Source of the DNA: Paulinella micropora | Lineage: Eukaryota; Cercozoa; Imbricatea; Euglyphida | Length of the DNA stretch: 35,084 bases | Assembly: GCA_009731375.1 (NCBI GenBank) | Contig: BJOX01000293.1 | Location: 71,804 to 106,887 of the forward strand | Direction of reading: 5' to 3' | Shown here: piece by piece, positions 1-10,584 of the stretch | Numbering within the stretch: position 1 is the first letter of the stretch | Layout of the letters: each line of letters starts with the position of its first letter | Made by a program: the position numbers and the translations under genes | Notes under the pieces: model-generated | Seen by the model: the letters and a program-made list of their open reading frames with translations, nothing else | The model's database searches: none | What the model was told of the DNA's origin: nothing

Positions 1-85
1 GAAAATACTGGTGGCACCGACGGGAATCGAACTGGCGACAGGGCTCAGATGGTAGAACTTGACCACTGGGCTATCACGGTGTCCA

Positions 86-86
<1 letters not shown>
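1..86 (-). repeat. tRNA-derived SINE head (partial copy)
   Basis: Read on the minus strand, 83 down to 9 is tRNA-like: a 7-nt acceptor-like 5' end that pairs with the 3' strand at six of seven positions, an A-box-like TAGCCCAGTGG, a B-box-like AGTTCGATTCC, and an encoded CCA at the 3' end. The anticodon and T stems do not fold well, so it is not a working tRNA gene. A second copy lies at 22193-22267. The body of this copy would lie to the left of the window start. Calling it a SINE is inference from the Pol III boxes plus repetition. Confidence 0.6.
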
Positions 87-128
<42 letters not shown>

Positions 129-177
129 GGCTTCCTCAGACTATAGCATCAGATCCAGATCCTGGACATGTGCCTCC

Positions 178-241
<64 letters not shown>
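87..241. repeat. (TAA)n arrays with a short SINE-like fragment
   Basis: Two TAA trinucleotide arrays (about 87-128 and 180-241) flank about 50 bp. The end of that insert (near 165-179) resembles the SINE body segment ending in GTGCCTCCAT. In the SINE orientation (minus) the array is a TTA-rich 3' tail. Confidence 0.8.
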
Positions 242-243
<2 letters not shown>

Positions 244-361
244 GTGCTTCTCTGTCAATGGCTGATGCAAATCTGCACATGTGCCTCCATCGTCTCACCC
301 GTAAGGGGAGTACGAAGAATTGACGATAGGCTCTAATGACACTCCCGCACGGGTAGTTCCA
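242..361 (-). repeat. SINE body (partial copy, head missing)
   Basis: This 120-bp block matches the body of the longer copy at 22003-22128 with a few substitutions, including the GTGCTTCTCTGTCAATGGCTG start and the CGTCTCACCCG core. A TAA array abuts its left side, which is the 3' tail in minus orientation. The tRNA-like head is absent, as in a 5'-truncated retroposon. Confidence 0.65.
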
Positions 362-401
362 ACACTTATTATTAATTATACAACACACATTGACAGAGTA
401 C

Positions 402-694
402 TTCCACACAACACACACACACACACACAACACACACCCACACACACACACACACCCACACACACACACACCATACACCATACACACACACCCACACACA
501 CACACCATACACCATACACACACACAACACATACACACACACACACACAAAACACACATACACACACAACACACACACACACACAACACATAGACAACAC
601 ACACACACACAACACACACACACACATCACACACACATCACACACACATAACACGCGCACAACACACGCACAACACACGCACAACATACAACAC
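402..694. repeat. (CA)n dinucleotide repeat, interrupted
   Basis: Nearly pure CA repeat with CCA, ATA and GCA interruptions. Open frames through it in several phases encode only His-Thr or Cys-Val repeats and are not genes. Confidence 0.95.
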
Positions 695-776
695 ACACTC
701 TTGAGATAAGACATGGTTATTCACAACCCACAAACCCCAGAACCGTGCCGTAACTTACTTTCCACAGCTAAGAGCT

Positions 777-1230
<454 letters not shown>

Positions 1231-2060
1231 GATTTGTCAAGTTAACAATGTTGGCCAAAAACTAGCTCCCCAGGCGTAACACAAATAACGTAGCAACGGG
1301 TTGTTACTACCTCTTCACATATGTAAAAAATATATTCACTTCAGGCTTTTCCGAAGCATGGGAAGGACATGTGAGGCCCAAACAGAAGATTGAAACATGA
1401 ACGTAAAATGTACTATTCCAAGAGCAGTAGAGCTCTTCTTAGATTCAACTCTTTCAACTCACGCTATTGCTGCGACTACTGGTTGTTACGCAAATCTTCT
1501 TCTTCTCGGACGTTTACTTCGTGTTCAATCCAAAGATTTTAGTTTTCTAAATGTTGCGGCTGATTTCCTGTAGAATTTTGAGAGACAGAATAACAAAGGT
1601 TTACCACTCCTGTAGCAAAAAAGAAGAAGCACAGTCCCGTCAGTATACGCATTCCCGTTGACGCATGGCCTGGATTGACACAAAAAAAGAAAAAAGGCAT
1701 TCATAAACCTTTCTTTCTTAACCCTTCTTGTTTCCTAACTTGCTCGGCCCATAGCGTGTCCACAAGGAATCGAACGCATGAAAAAAGGCAAATTTTAGCT
1801 CCTCTCACCAAAGCAAAACTTAGTGCTCCTGACTTCGTCGTACCTTTTCAAAATGAGTCTAAAATGTCCTTTCGTTGCTGGATGTCTGAAGCCAAGATGG
1901 CAAATGATTTGATTTTCTCATGGCAGCTACGCTCCAACCGTTGTATTAGGATTTTATTACGATAGCCACACTCCAACTAGTTGTTGAATATTAATCATTA
2001 AATTGAACAACAAAAACAACAGCAACAGTACACAACAACAACAATAACAACAACAACGAA
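1231..2060. other. Non-repetitive intergenic stretch, no recognisable gene
   Basis: About 830 bp of mixed sequence. An open frame at 1675-1965 has no recognisable domain, and I do not support it as a gene. CAA-rich sequence begins near 2010. Confidence 0.5.
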
Positions 2061-2118
2061 GGCCGTAGCCACACATCATCTTGCATTAATCAGTTTATTT
2101 AAATTCATTATTAAATTG

Positions 2119-2153
<35 letters not shown>

Positions 2154-3042
2154 CTTTTTGCTCGAACACTGCTCTCATGGTCTCGGCGAGTCTCTACTCC
2201 TCCTTCCTCTCCCCTCTCTGTTTTCCTCTCTCCTTCTAGGTAGGCTAGTTCTCCTCGTTCTTGTCTCTGACTTTCCTCCTCTCCCTCCCCTGTTGTTGAC
2301 CATACAGTGCACGTCCTTTGGCTCCCTTTTCCTCTATCTATATTTATTGTTTTTGAGCCTCTGGATCATATAGTGCAGTGAGCAAGCTCTGGCGTCTCGA
2401 ATCGGCACGAGATGACTAGATTATTGTCTGGAAGTGGCGTATATCTGGGGTATACACATACGAGCCGCAAGCCACACACCAACTTGCCACTGATTTAGTT
2501 AATATTATTATTAACATTAATTAGATTGTTCTGCAACTGTTGTACTATTATCATTGAATTTTACAACAACAACAACAACAACAACAACACACCATCTTGC
2601 ATTTTAAATACTTTGTTTAATTTTTATTATTATTATTATTAAGTTGAACAACAACAACAACAACATCTATAGTCCTTTTAGCAGGCTCTGGCGTCCCGTC
2701 GGCCGGGGATGAAAGTGGCGAGTGAAGGCCGTAGCCACACACCATCTTGCATTTTAAGTACTTTGTTTAAATTTCATTATTATTAATTTCAACAACAACA
2801 ACAACAGCAACAACAACAATACAACTTTAAATGGATTATTATTATCAAATTGAACAACAACGTAGCCACACACCATCTTGCATTAATCAGTCTGTTTAAA
2901 TTTATTATTATTAAATTGAACAACAGCAACAAGAACAACAACAACAACGAAAGTGGCGAGTGAAGGCCGTAGCCACACACCATCTTGCATCTATCAGTTT
3001 ATTTAAATTTATTTATTAAATTGAACAACAACAACAACAACA
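2061..3042 (+). repeat. Cluster of ~80-bp 3'-end fragments and one old copy of the (CAA)-bounded repeat
   Basis: The phrase GTAGCCACACACCATCTTGCA, followed by an AT-rich stretch and AAATTGAA(CAA)n, recurs several times (near 2061, 2728, 2863 and 2967; a shorter form near 2588). About 2155-2520 is a diverged longer copy: it has the pyrimidine-rich body and GCTCTGGCGTC, but ends differently. Each unit runs into the CAA array that begins the next, as expected of 5'-truncated retroposons inserting into each other's tails. That mechanism is inferred. Confidence 0.65.
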
Positions 3043-3435
3043 ACGTTCGTTTCACACGCGAGCTTCTAACTTGTTGCTCATACTGTTTTCTCATTGGCCA
3101 TGGCGAGTTTCTTCTCCTCCATCTTCCCTCTCTCTTCCTTTTCTCCCTTTTCTGCGGACTCGCCCTTCTCTCGAGGCTTGTCTGCTCTCTTCATTGCCTT
3201 TCCTCTTCTCCCTCCTATGTTGTTGTTTTACTGTAGTGTATGCTCTTCTCCTTTTTCCTCTCTCTTTATTTCTTGGTTTTGAGCTCTAGAGTCCTATAGT
3301 ATAGTGAGCATGCTCTGGCGTCCCGAGTCTGCCGGGGATGATTAGACATCTTTTACGTGTCTTTAAGTGGGTTTGAAGGCCGTTAGCCATGCACCATCAT
3401 GCCATGGGTTTCATTACTTTAATTAAATTTAACCA
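3043..3435 (+). repeat. ~400-bp dispersed repeat, full-length-looking copy
   Basis: It starts after (CAA)n with GTTCGTTTCACACGCGAGC and continues through a pyrimidine-rich body. It then has GAGCATGCTCTGGCGTCCCG and GCCATGCACCATCATGCC, and ends AAATTTAAC followed by (CAA)n. Inverted copies lie at 4583-5010 and 5225-5655. Open frames in it are short and pyrimidine-driven; no protein is recognised. It could be a non-autonomous retroposon with a CAA tail. Confidence 0.65.
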
Positions 3436-3445
3436 ACAACAACAA

Positions 3446-3631
3446 CAACAACAACACACCGTCTTGCATTTTAATCACTTTGTTTGAATTTTATTAGCAT
3501 AATTATTAAATTGAACAACAACAACAACAGGCCGCAGCCACACACCATCTTGCATTTTAATCACTTTGTTTAATTTTTATTATGATTATTATTTAATTGA
3601 ACAACAACAACAAAACAACAACAACAACAAC
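3446..3631 (+). repeat. Short 3'-end fragments of the (CAA)-bounded repeat
   Basis: Two more tail-type units (near 3462-3520 and 3531-3605) contain CACACCATCTTGCATTTTAA or a near match. Each ends in AATTGAA(CAA)n. Confidence 0.6.
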
Positions 3632-3880
3632 TCTTCACTGACTTTCCTCTTCTCCCTCCTTTGTTGTTGTTTTACTATAGTGCATGGTCTTCTCCTTTTT
3701 CCTCTCTCTTTATTTCTTGTTTCTGAGCTCTAGAGTCCAAGAGTACAGTGAGCATGCTCTGGCGTCCAGAGTCGGCTGGGGATGATTACACATTTATTAC
3801 TTGTCTTTAAGTGGCGCTCGAAGGCCGTTGGCCATGCACCATCATGCAATTGGTTTAATTATTTGAATTAAATTTTACAA
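3632..3880 (+). repeat. (CAA)-bounded repeat, 5'-truncated copy
   Basis: It matches the right half of the copy at 3043-3435, from the CTTTCCTCTTCTCCCTCC segment through GCATGCTCTGGCGTCC to the AT-rich end, then runs into a CAA-type array. Confidence 0.65.
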
Positions 3881-4006
3881 CAAGAACAACAACAACAACG
3901 ACAACACAGAAAACCGCGATATACCTAACGCCAACTCATCAGCCCAGTAGACAGCCTTTTTCGGGAGGGCGGCCACACGCGTTGTAAGGCTAATAGTGTC
4001 GGGGCA

Positions 4007-4167
<161 letters not shown>

Positions 4168-4335
4168 AACAAACATCAACATCATCATCATCATCAACAA
4201 CAAGAATAACATCATCATCAACGACAACAACAACAAACAACAAACAACACCACAACAAACAGCAAAGAACAAACAACAACGACAACAACAACAACAGCAG
4301 CAGCAACAACAACAACAGCAACAGCAACAGCAGCG
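4168..4335. repeat. Imperfect CAA/CAT/CAG array
   Basis: A mixture of CAA, CAT and CAG triplets with short interruptions, directly after the CT array. Confidence 0.9.
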
Positions 4336-4444
4336 ATGACAAAAGAAAACGACAACTATGGTTTCAACACACACAAAGTTATATGATGTGGAGAGAGAAA
4401 GTGTGTGTGTATGAGAGAGAGAGAGAGAGAGTTTTTGGTTTGTT

Positions 4445-4445
<1 letters not shown>

Positions 4446-4478
<33 letters not shown>

Positions 4479-4537
4479 CGCTGCTGTTGTTTGTTGTTTG
4501 CTGTTTGTTTGTTGTTGGTTGTTTTTGTTTGTTGTTG

Positions 4538-4582
<45 letters not shown>
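4446..4582. repeat. (TTG)n array
   Basis: TTG triplets interrupted around 4478-4535. This is the (CAA)n boundary, seen from the other strand, of the inverted repeat copy that follows. Confidence 0.95.
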
Positions 4583-4583
<1 letters not shown>

Positions 4584-5010
4584 CAATTTAATTAAGATAA
4601 CTAAATCAATTTCAAGATGGTGCGTGTCTGACGGCCTTTAAGTGCCACTTAAAAGACAAGTATTAAATATCTAATCATCCCCAGCCGACTCGGGACGCCA
4701 GAGATTGCTCACTATACTATAAGACTCTAGAGCTCAGAAACAAGAAATAAAGATAGAGAAAAAAAGAGCAGAAGAGCATGCACTATAGTAGAACAACAAC
4801 AATAGAGGGAGAAGAGGAAAGTCATTGAAGAGCGCAGACAAGCCCTGGGAGGAACTAGTCCGCGGAGAAGGGAGAAGAGGAAGAGAGAGGGAAGATGGAG
4901 GGGGAGGAGAGACTCGCCGTGGCCAACGAAAAAAACAGTCTAAGCAACAAATCAGAAGCTCGCGTGTGAGACGAACAAGTCGAATGGAGCAGGCAGACAC
5001 CAGCAAATAG
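4583..5010 (-). repeat. (CAA)-bounded dispersed repeat, inverted copy 1
   Basis: The reverse complement matches the copy at 3043-3435 over most of its length: GCGAGCTTC near its right side, the CCACGGCGAGTCTC region, CTCTAGAG, and GACGCCAGAG on this strand. It starts immediately after (TTG)n, i.e. the CAA tail in element orientation. Confidence 0.7.
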
Positions 5011-5152
5011 TCACAAGCGCTGGAGGCCGAAGGAAAGAGCTGTCTAGACACCTTCAAGGTCAGAAAAGGCGAGGAGTCACAACTTAGCATTGAAGCAGGT
5101 GGCAAGAGCCCCATGGCCACCAAGATAGCCTGCAAGTGGATCATGGGTGGGA

Positions 5153-5224
<72 letters not shown>
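5153..5224. repeat. (TTG)n array
   Basis: A TTG array with one TTA. It is the tail side of the inverted repeat copy that follows. The 140 bp before it (5011-5152) shows nothing recognisable. Confidence 0.9.
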
Positions 5225-5225
<1 letters not shown>

Positions 5226-5653
5226 AAATTTAATCAAAGTAATTAAACCAATGGCATAATGGTGCATGTTTAACGACCTTCAGCGCCACTTAAAGACAAG
5301 TAATAAATGTATCATCATCCCCAGCCGACTCGGGACGCCAGAGCATGCTCACTGTACTAAAGGACTCTAGAGCTCAGAAACAAGAAATAAAGAGAGAGGA
5401 AAAAGGAGCAGAAGAGCATGCACTAAAGTAAAACAACAACAAAGGATGGAGAAGAGGAAAGACAGTGAAGAGAGCAAACAAGCCGTGGGAGAAGAGCTAG
5501 TCCGCGGAGAAGGGAGAAGAGAAAGAGAAAGGGAAGATGGATGGGGAGGAGAGACTCGCCGTGGCCAATGAAAAAACAGTCTGAGCAACAAGTTAGAAGC
5601 TCGCGTGTGAGACGAACAAGTCGAACGGAGCAGGCAAGCACCAGCCATTAGTC

Positions 5654-5655
<2 letters not shown>
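5225..5655 (-). repeat. (CAA)-bounded dispersed repeat, inverted copy 2
   Basis: This copy is collinear with 4583-5010 with scattered substitutions, including shared CATCCCCAGCCGACTCGGGA and GTCCGCGGAGAAGGGAGAAG. It is flanked on both sides by TTG arrays (5153-5224 and 5654-5695). Confidence 0.75.
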
Positions 5656-5695
<40 letters not shown>

Positions 5696-5935
5696 GTTGT
5701 TCTTTTCTGGAATGTCTCTTGGTTGCCCGTAGCTGAATTTGTGGCCCCTGTCTGGACATCGTGTGGCTTGTTGCCTAGTATTCTCGTATGTGTTCTTAGT
5801 CCGTTATTATGCACCAATCATATCCGTCTTGGTCTGTATTAATTTCTTTATATATGTATTTCTGCTAAATTATTTGGCTGACCTAAAAGGAAAAACAGCA
5901 TGCAACCCTAACGAGAGAGTGGAGGGGTTGGGGAG
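5656..5935. other. Short TTG array, then sequence without a recognised gene
   Basis: After (TTG)n there are about 230 bp of mixed sequence. An open frame here runs into the GA array and is not supported as a gene. Confidence 0.5.
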
Positions 5936-5937
5936 AG

Positions 5938-5974
<37 letters not shown>

Positions 5975-5996
5975 TCTATCTGTGTGTGTGTGTATG

Positions 5997-6078
<82 letters not shown>

Positions 6079-6108
6079 AGAGAGAAGAGGACGATATATA
6101 TATGTAAC

Positions 6109-6145
<37 letters not shown>

Positions 6146-6234
6146 AAGAGAGAGAGAGGGGGGAGAGGAGTATATATACAGGAAAATAACATCATTTCAA
6201 AAATGTGAGAGAAAAATGGAGAAAGAGGGAAAGG

Positions 6235-6265
<31 letters not shown>

Positions 6266-6405
6266 GAGGAAGAGAGAGAGAGAGAGGGAGGGAGGGAGGG
6301 AGAGAGAGAGAGAGAGAATGTATCTATACATGAAAATGATATCATTTCAAAAAATATGAGAGAGGGAGAAAGATATCATTTCAAAAAAATATGAGAGAGG
6401 GAGAA

Positions 6406-6484
<79 letters not shown>
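5936..6484. repeat. GA/GT/TA microsatellite complex with a ~35-bp direct repeat
   Basis: Alternating (GA)n, (GT)n and (TA)n runs. Inside it, a unit containing ATATCATTTCAAAAAA and GAGAGAGGGAGAAAG occurs twice in tandem (about 6338-6410). A diverged relative containing CATCATTTCAAAAATG lies near 6190. Confidence 0.9.
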
Positions 6485-7134
6485 CTAAGAAGCAATAATA
6501 TTCAGACAGGCAAAGCCACAAAGCAGGCAGAAAGGCAGACACGAACGCAAACAAACCAGGAATGGTTTGCACAAGCAGGAGAGGTAAAGAGAGAAGAGAA
6601 TGAACAAATGCAGATGCAAGCAAAACTTGTTATGAGCTAAGTGCCCACTTTGAGCATTCTTATGTACTATCACATGACGGGAGTGGGTGCAGCGTTGTCA
6701 GCGTTGTGAATCTTATTGTCAGCAGCGTTGTTAAGCTCAACTATTGAAGAATCGGTAGTGGTTTGCCGAGAGCTGCGATATCCTGAAGAGCACAGCCCGA
6801 CCAGGCAACTCGGGCATGCGATTCCACACCCACCCATCCACACTCGTAATACCCCAAGCCCAGACGATGACGCAATAAAAATATTAAAGACCGACCCACA
6901 ATTAGAGCAAACCAGTAAGTCATATCAAGCTTACCAATACGTAAATATGCACAGCAAGATAACATAGCCAAAAGGCCACACAGAAATACGAGCTGAAAAT
7001 TACACAGTGAACAAAACAAAAAAAAAAAGCACAAGGAAGCAAATTTGTGCACCTGTCATTTCAGTTTTTTTCCTGTTGTTGTTGTTGCTATGGTAGAATA
7101 AGTGGCTTTTGGCCTTGGTGTCTAGGTGAATGGA
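6485..7134. other. Upstream region of the dehydrogenase gene, nothing recognised
   Basis: About 650 bp of non-repetitive sequence before the dehydrogenase start codon. It should contain that gene's promoter and 5' UTR, but I see no clear core promoter element. An open frame at 6716-6967 has no recognisable domain. Confidence 0.4.
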
Positions 7135-8693
7135 ATGGAAAATCCAACCAAAAAGCAAAAAACGGAGCCAAAAGTTCATTTGTTGGTGTTTTCCAACCCC
7201 AGCGCACCAGAGTTGAAGGTGACCGCACACTTCCCGCACACGATTCAGGCAGATAGTTCATAAATTAGTTATGCAAAGTGCAAAACTTGTAACTCTGAGT
7301 TAAGGAGGGTTGGGAAATTCCAACGTTGACCTGTTACAAGTTTCTCCTCGATTGAGCAACTGCCAAACCTATCGCTTTCATGATTTGTTCACTGTCAAAG
7401 GGATGTGATAGAGTTTAATTACCTACTTTTGCAATTCATGTGTAGGAACTGAAAGCGCTTCCTGCAGGCGTCAAGGTGATCTCATATATACACTCCCATG
7501 CATGTGTATGGAATAAACTCTTGCTTGCTGGGGTTTTACAACATCATGATTTCGATGTCTTCACATTTTCCGTAGGTTGTAGGGATAGGGAGGAATGAAG
7601 AAGAGCTCAAACTAAGTGATGAAGTCTTGGCGTCAGTGACAGTTTGCCTCAACTGTGGCATCGGTCCCAACGCAGCGCCCGGGTCCACCATTGCCAAGAT
7701 CTGGCCCAAACTCAAGAATGTCTCCTGGATGCACAGTTGCTCCGCGGTAAGACCGTCTTCCCGTCACAATAACCCCTTCAGTAACTTTCTCGTAGGGCGT
7801 GGAGCATTTGTTGGGCGACTACTTGCTGCAGCACAAAGCTCCCTTGACCAACGCACGCGGAGTCTACAGGTCCTTCGGAGTCAGCGTTACCTTGAACTTT
7901 CCACTCCCATGCAAAAACTATCTTTTAGCCACTCGCTAGCGGAATTTTGCATGCTGGGCTGCAACTACTTCGCGAAGGATCTACCGCGTCTGCTACGACA
8001 GAAGGAGCAAAAGAAGTGGGAAAAGTTTTGTGTTGAAGAGCTGCGCGGGAAGACCTTCGGCATCGTGGGTACTCTCGTTTTGCATGTCAGAATTACTTTG
8101 CGGACGCTGCTCTTCAATGGATTATGCTGATTATTCACATCTGTGGACGTTTCTGACTCGCTCCCTTGCTTCCTCCCCTCCCCCTNNNNNNNNNNGCCAA
8201 AGCGCATAAAATGCGCGTGATTGCAATCAAGCGGCAGGCAGCTCCTGGTGGCACTAGCAAGGACAACTTGGCTGATGCTCTCTATCCACCTGAGGAGATG
8301 TCCAACCTTTTTAGCGAGAGCGATTATGTTGTCTGTGCACTTCCGGGCACTAAAGACACAAAGAAGATGATTGATCAGTCATGCTTCTCTTCAATGAAGT
8401 CGAACGCAGTCTTCATCAACATAGGCCGGGGCTCGACAGTGGATGAAGAAGCCCTGATCGAAACACTCAAGCAAGGAAAGATCAAAGGCGCAGTACTTGA
8501 CGTTTTCGCGGAAGAACCTTTGCCTCGTGACTCTCCCTTGTGGACGATGAGCAATGTGTTTATGAGTCCTCATTGTGCTGACCAGACAGCTGAGTTCCAG
8601 ATTGAGAGTATGCAATTTTTTATGGAGAATATGCAGAGATTCATTCAGGATAAGCCTTTGCTCAACATTGTGGACAAAAGGAAAGGATACTAA
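7135..8693 (+). CDS. D-isomer-specific 2-hydroxyacid dehydrogenase, six exons, assembly gap inside
   Basis: This is a soluble NAD(P)-dependent enzyme of the family that interconverts 2-oxoacids and D-2-hydroxyacids (glyoxylate/hydroxypyruvate reductase-like); the exact substrate cannot be told. Exons by GT-AG junctions and reading frame are 7135-7218, 7446-7475, 7576-7746, 7796-7869, 7929-8068, and one visible from 8196 to the TAA at 8691-8693. Introns are 227, 100, 49 and 59 nt; the fifth contains the gap. The start is the ATG at 7135, whose frame leads into VHLLVFSNPSAPELK and joins in phase to ELKALPAGVK and VVGIGRNEEE. Family marks: a GKTFGIVG strand before the gap, the catalytic Arg in NIGRG (8427), Glu in FAEEPLP, and His in SPHCAD. 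The GxGxxG nucleotide-binding loop should fall between 8068 and 8196 and is lost to the 10-N gap and unsequenced bases. 331 residues are visible; about 8 more are expected. It reads as a functional gene. Confidence 0.88.
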
Positions 8694-8740
8694 ATTGTTT
8701 GGCACCAGTAGCTGTAACAAGCAACTTATCGGTAATACTC

Positions 8741-8746
8741 AATAAA
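8741..8746 (+). other. Polyadenylation signal AATAAA
   Basis: A canonical AATAAA lies 47 bases after the dehydrogenase stop codon, a plausible position for its 3' end processing. Confidence 0.5.
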
Positions 8747-9504
8747 CTGCCACTCCATTGACTAATTTCCGACTCATATTCTAGATGTTTATATAATATT
8801 TATCAGACTGAGCACTTTAACGACCTGCGAAAACCATTACCGTTGACTTTTCACTTTTTTGACCGGCCTGTTAGATTCTCCTCTGCACGACGTTTCCGAG
8901 TCGACTTCACTATAATAACTAGTTTTTGATTTCGTGCAGAAATGAGTCGTGACTTCAAACAATCAATTTAAAAATCAGCTATCGATTGCCTTTTTCCCCC
9001 ATATCATGACTTCCTCAGGCCTTTTGTCCTTTTTACCTTGACACAATCATAGAGGTAAATTTGTTGACAAGGGCGTGACAGGTGAAAATGAACCCTAATT
9101 CATGAATGGGAAAACGTTTTTCCGGGCCAAAAGCAAATCCTGAACACTCAACTTCACTACTCAGATTGTGACAAGTTGCGGCCAGTGGACTCAGTGACCT
9201 GTCAGTGCGTGGCTGCCTAATGCCAGCTCACCAAAAATATACAATATATATATGGGCGATTCTAGTAAAGCTCTGCCACTGTGTCAGAGTTCACTGAAAC
9301 TTCGCACTCAGCCTACGGTGACACTGAGGCTAGATCATATTACTACCTGTCCGACGTTGACCAGTATAACTTAATATAATGATCCGGAACTCACAGTAGA
9401 CCGCGTCGGCAGTAACAAAGCTTTAATGACTCCCGGCGCACCAAACAGACAGCCTTGAAGGCGCGCAGAACTTCACGATATGACTCGGACTAGCCGGATA
9501 TAAG
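8747..9504. other. Intergenic, no gene seen; left target flank of the retrotransposon
   Basis: About 760 bp of AT-rich mixed sequence with no supported gene. Its last four bases, TAAG (9501-9504), are repeated at 20113-20116 as the target-site duplication of the retrotransposon. Confidence 0.5.
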
Positions 9505-9741
9505 TGTAATGCCCCCAACGATAGCTCGTAAAAAGTCGGTAATACAACCAAACACAGTCCTCAAGAATGAGAATGATGTCTCGTTGTATTAGCTCAGTGA
9601 AGCCAACAAGGAAAACGGCAACAGACCAGGAATAAAATGGCATCAGGTCCAATCCGGACAAATAATACTGAAAAACAAGCTGGTGCACCTGTCACCAGGA
9701 AAAGGTATTTTTTACCGGCTATCCGGGGGGTGATGCCTACA
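9505..9741 (-). repeat. 3' LTR of the retrotransposon
   Basis: Begins TGTAATGCCCCC and ends GATGCCTACA on the plus strand. It is 237 bp and identical to 19876-20112 except for two substitutions. In coding orientation it begins TGTAGGCATC and ends GGGCATTACA. No clear TATA box is seen. Confidence 0.93.
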
Positions 9742-9744
9742 GTA

Positions 9745-9753
9745 CCCCCTCCC
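9745..9753 (-). other. Polypurine tract
   Basis: On the coding strand, GGGAGGGGG lies three bases before the 3' LTR, where plus-strand DNA synthesis is primed in LTR retrotransposons. Confidence 0.7.
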
Positions 9754-10584
9754 GATTTTATGACGGAAATAGCATTTTCGTCATACACCTTCTGATTTCT
9801 TTCTGCAAATAGTATGCGCTATGGAGTCATGCCACACAGCGCATCGACCCACGGATAGACGCTAAAAGACGATAAATATATCCTCATACGGCACGTCAAA
9901 GCGGATTCTCTAGCCTTTCTTGTAAATTTTGAACTCCTTCCCCTCAATTTCTTTTTTTTTTTTTTTTTTTTTCGGCAGTATGTCAAGAACAAACGTACTA
10001 TTAAAAAAAAAATACAAGCAACGTGGTGCTGTAGTACGATTCCCCCTTTGATCTCCTTCTTCTTCTTATCATTATCATTATTATTATTATTATTCACAGG
10101 GAGATCGTAAGTACATTGTCTTTTTTAATGACATACCCTTGTATAAGGCGGATATCCTATGATATAGTATTAGGGGGCCAGTCCTAATAGCTATATCCGA
10201 AGTCGAGGTGTATGTACCCGACCCTGCGATATACCGACACAAGTAGAGATTGACCGTGCTCAGGTACGACAGTATATAATCTATCGTAAAAAATAATTTA
10301 ATGAAAGTTTCAGAGAACATTTCATTTTCGAGAACATCATCCCAGGACTTGGAAAGGGTCATACCCGGGAACACCATCGCTCAATACACTAGCGATCCCC
10401 GTATACGGTGTAGTATCATCGTCGATCGACCTTTCGCACTCGTATGTTGCGATCGAATGCCAAGTTATATCACTGAGTCTTTTTAATATTCATATTGATA
10501 ACTGATGATGCATGATCAAATCATGATACGCCGTGGGCAATCAATCAGTTTATTTGAGACGCATAAAGAAAAATAGTTTCTTTG
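9754..10584 (-). other. 3' noncoding region of the retrotransposon
   Basis: About 830 nt between the Pol stop and the polypurine tract, unusually long. It contains a homopolymer T run (about 9951-9972 on the plus strand) and a short ATT array near 10070-10093. No open frame here shows a recognisable domain, so I see no env-like or accessory gene. Confidence 0.6.

Noticed and set aside
9-83. Functional tRNA gene on the minus strand (also 22193-22267)
   Set aside because: Anticodon and T stems do not pair, the CCA is encoded, and the sequence is repeated with a shared downstream body, which fits a SINE head better.
149-714. Cys-Val and His-Thr open frames
   Set aside because: They are translations of CA and TAA repeats in several overlapping frames on both strands.
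1675-1965. 96-codon open frame in the unique stretch
   Set aside because: No recognisable domain, composition or splice context supports coding; length is within chance expectation.
9754-10584. env-like or accessory gene between Pol and the 3' LTR
   Set aside because: Only short frames without signal peptide, membrane segment or recognisable motif are present.
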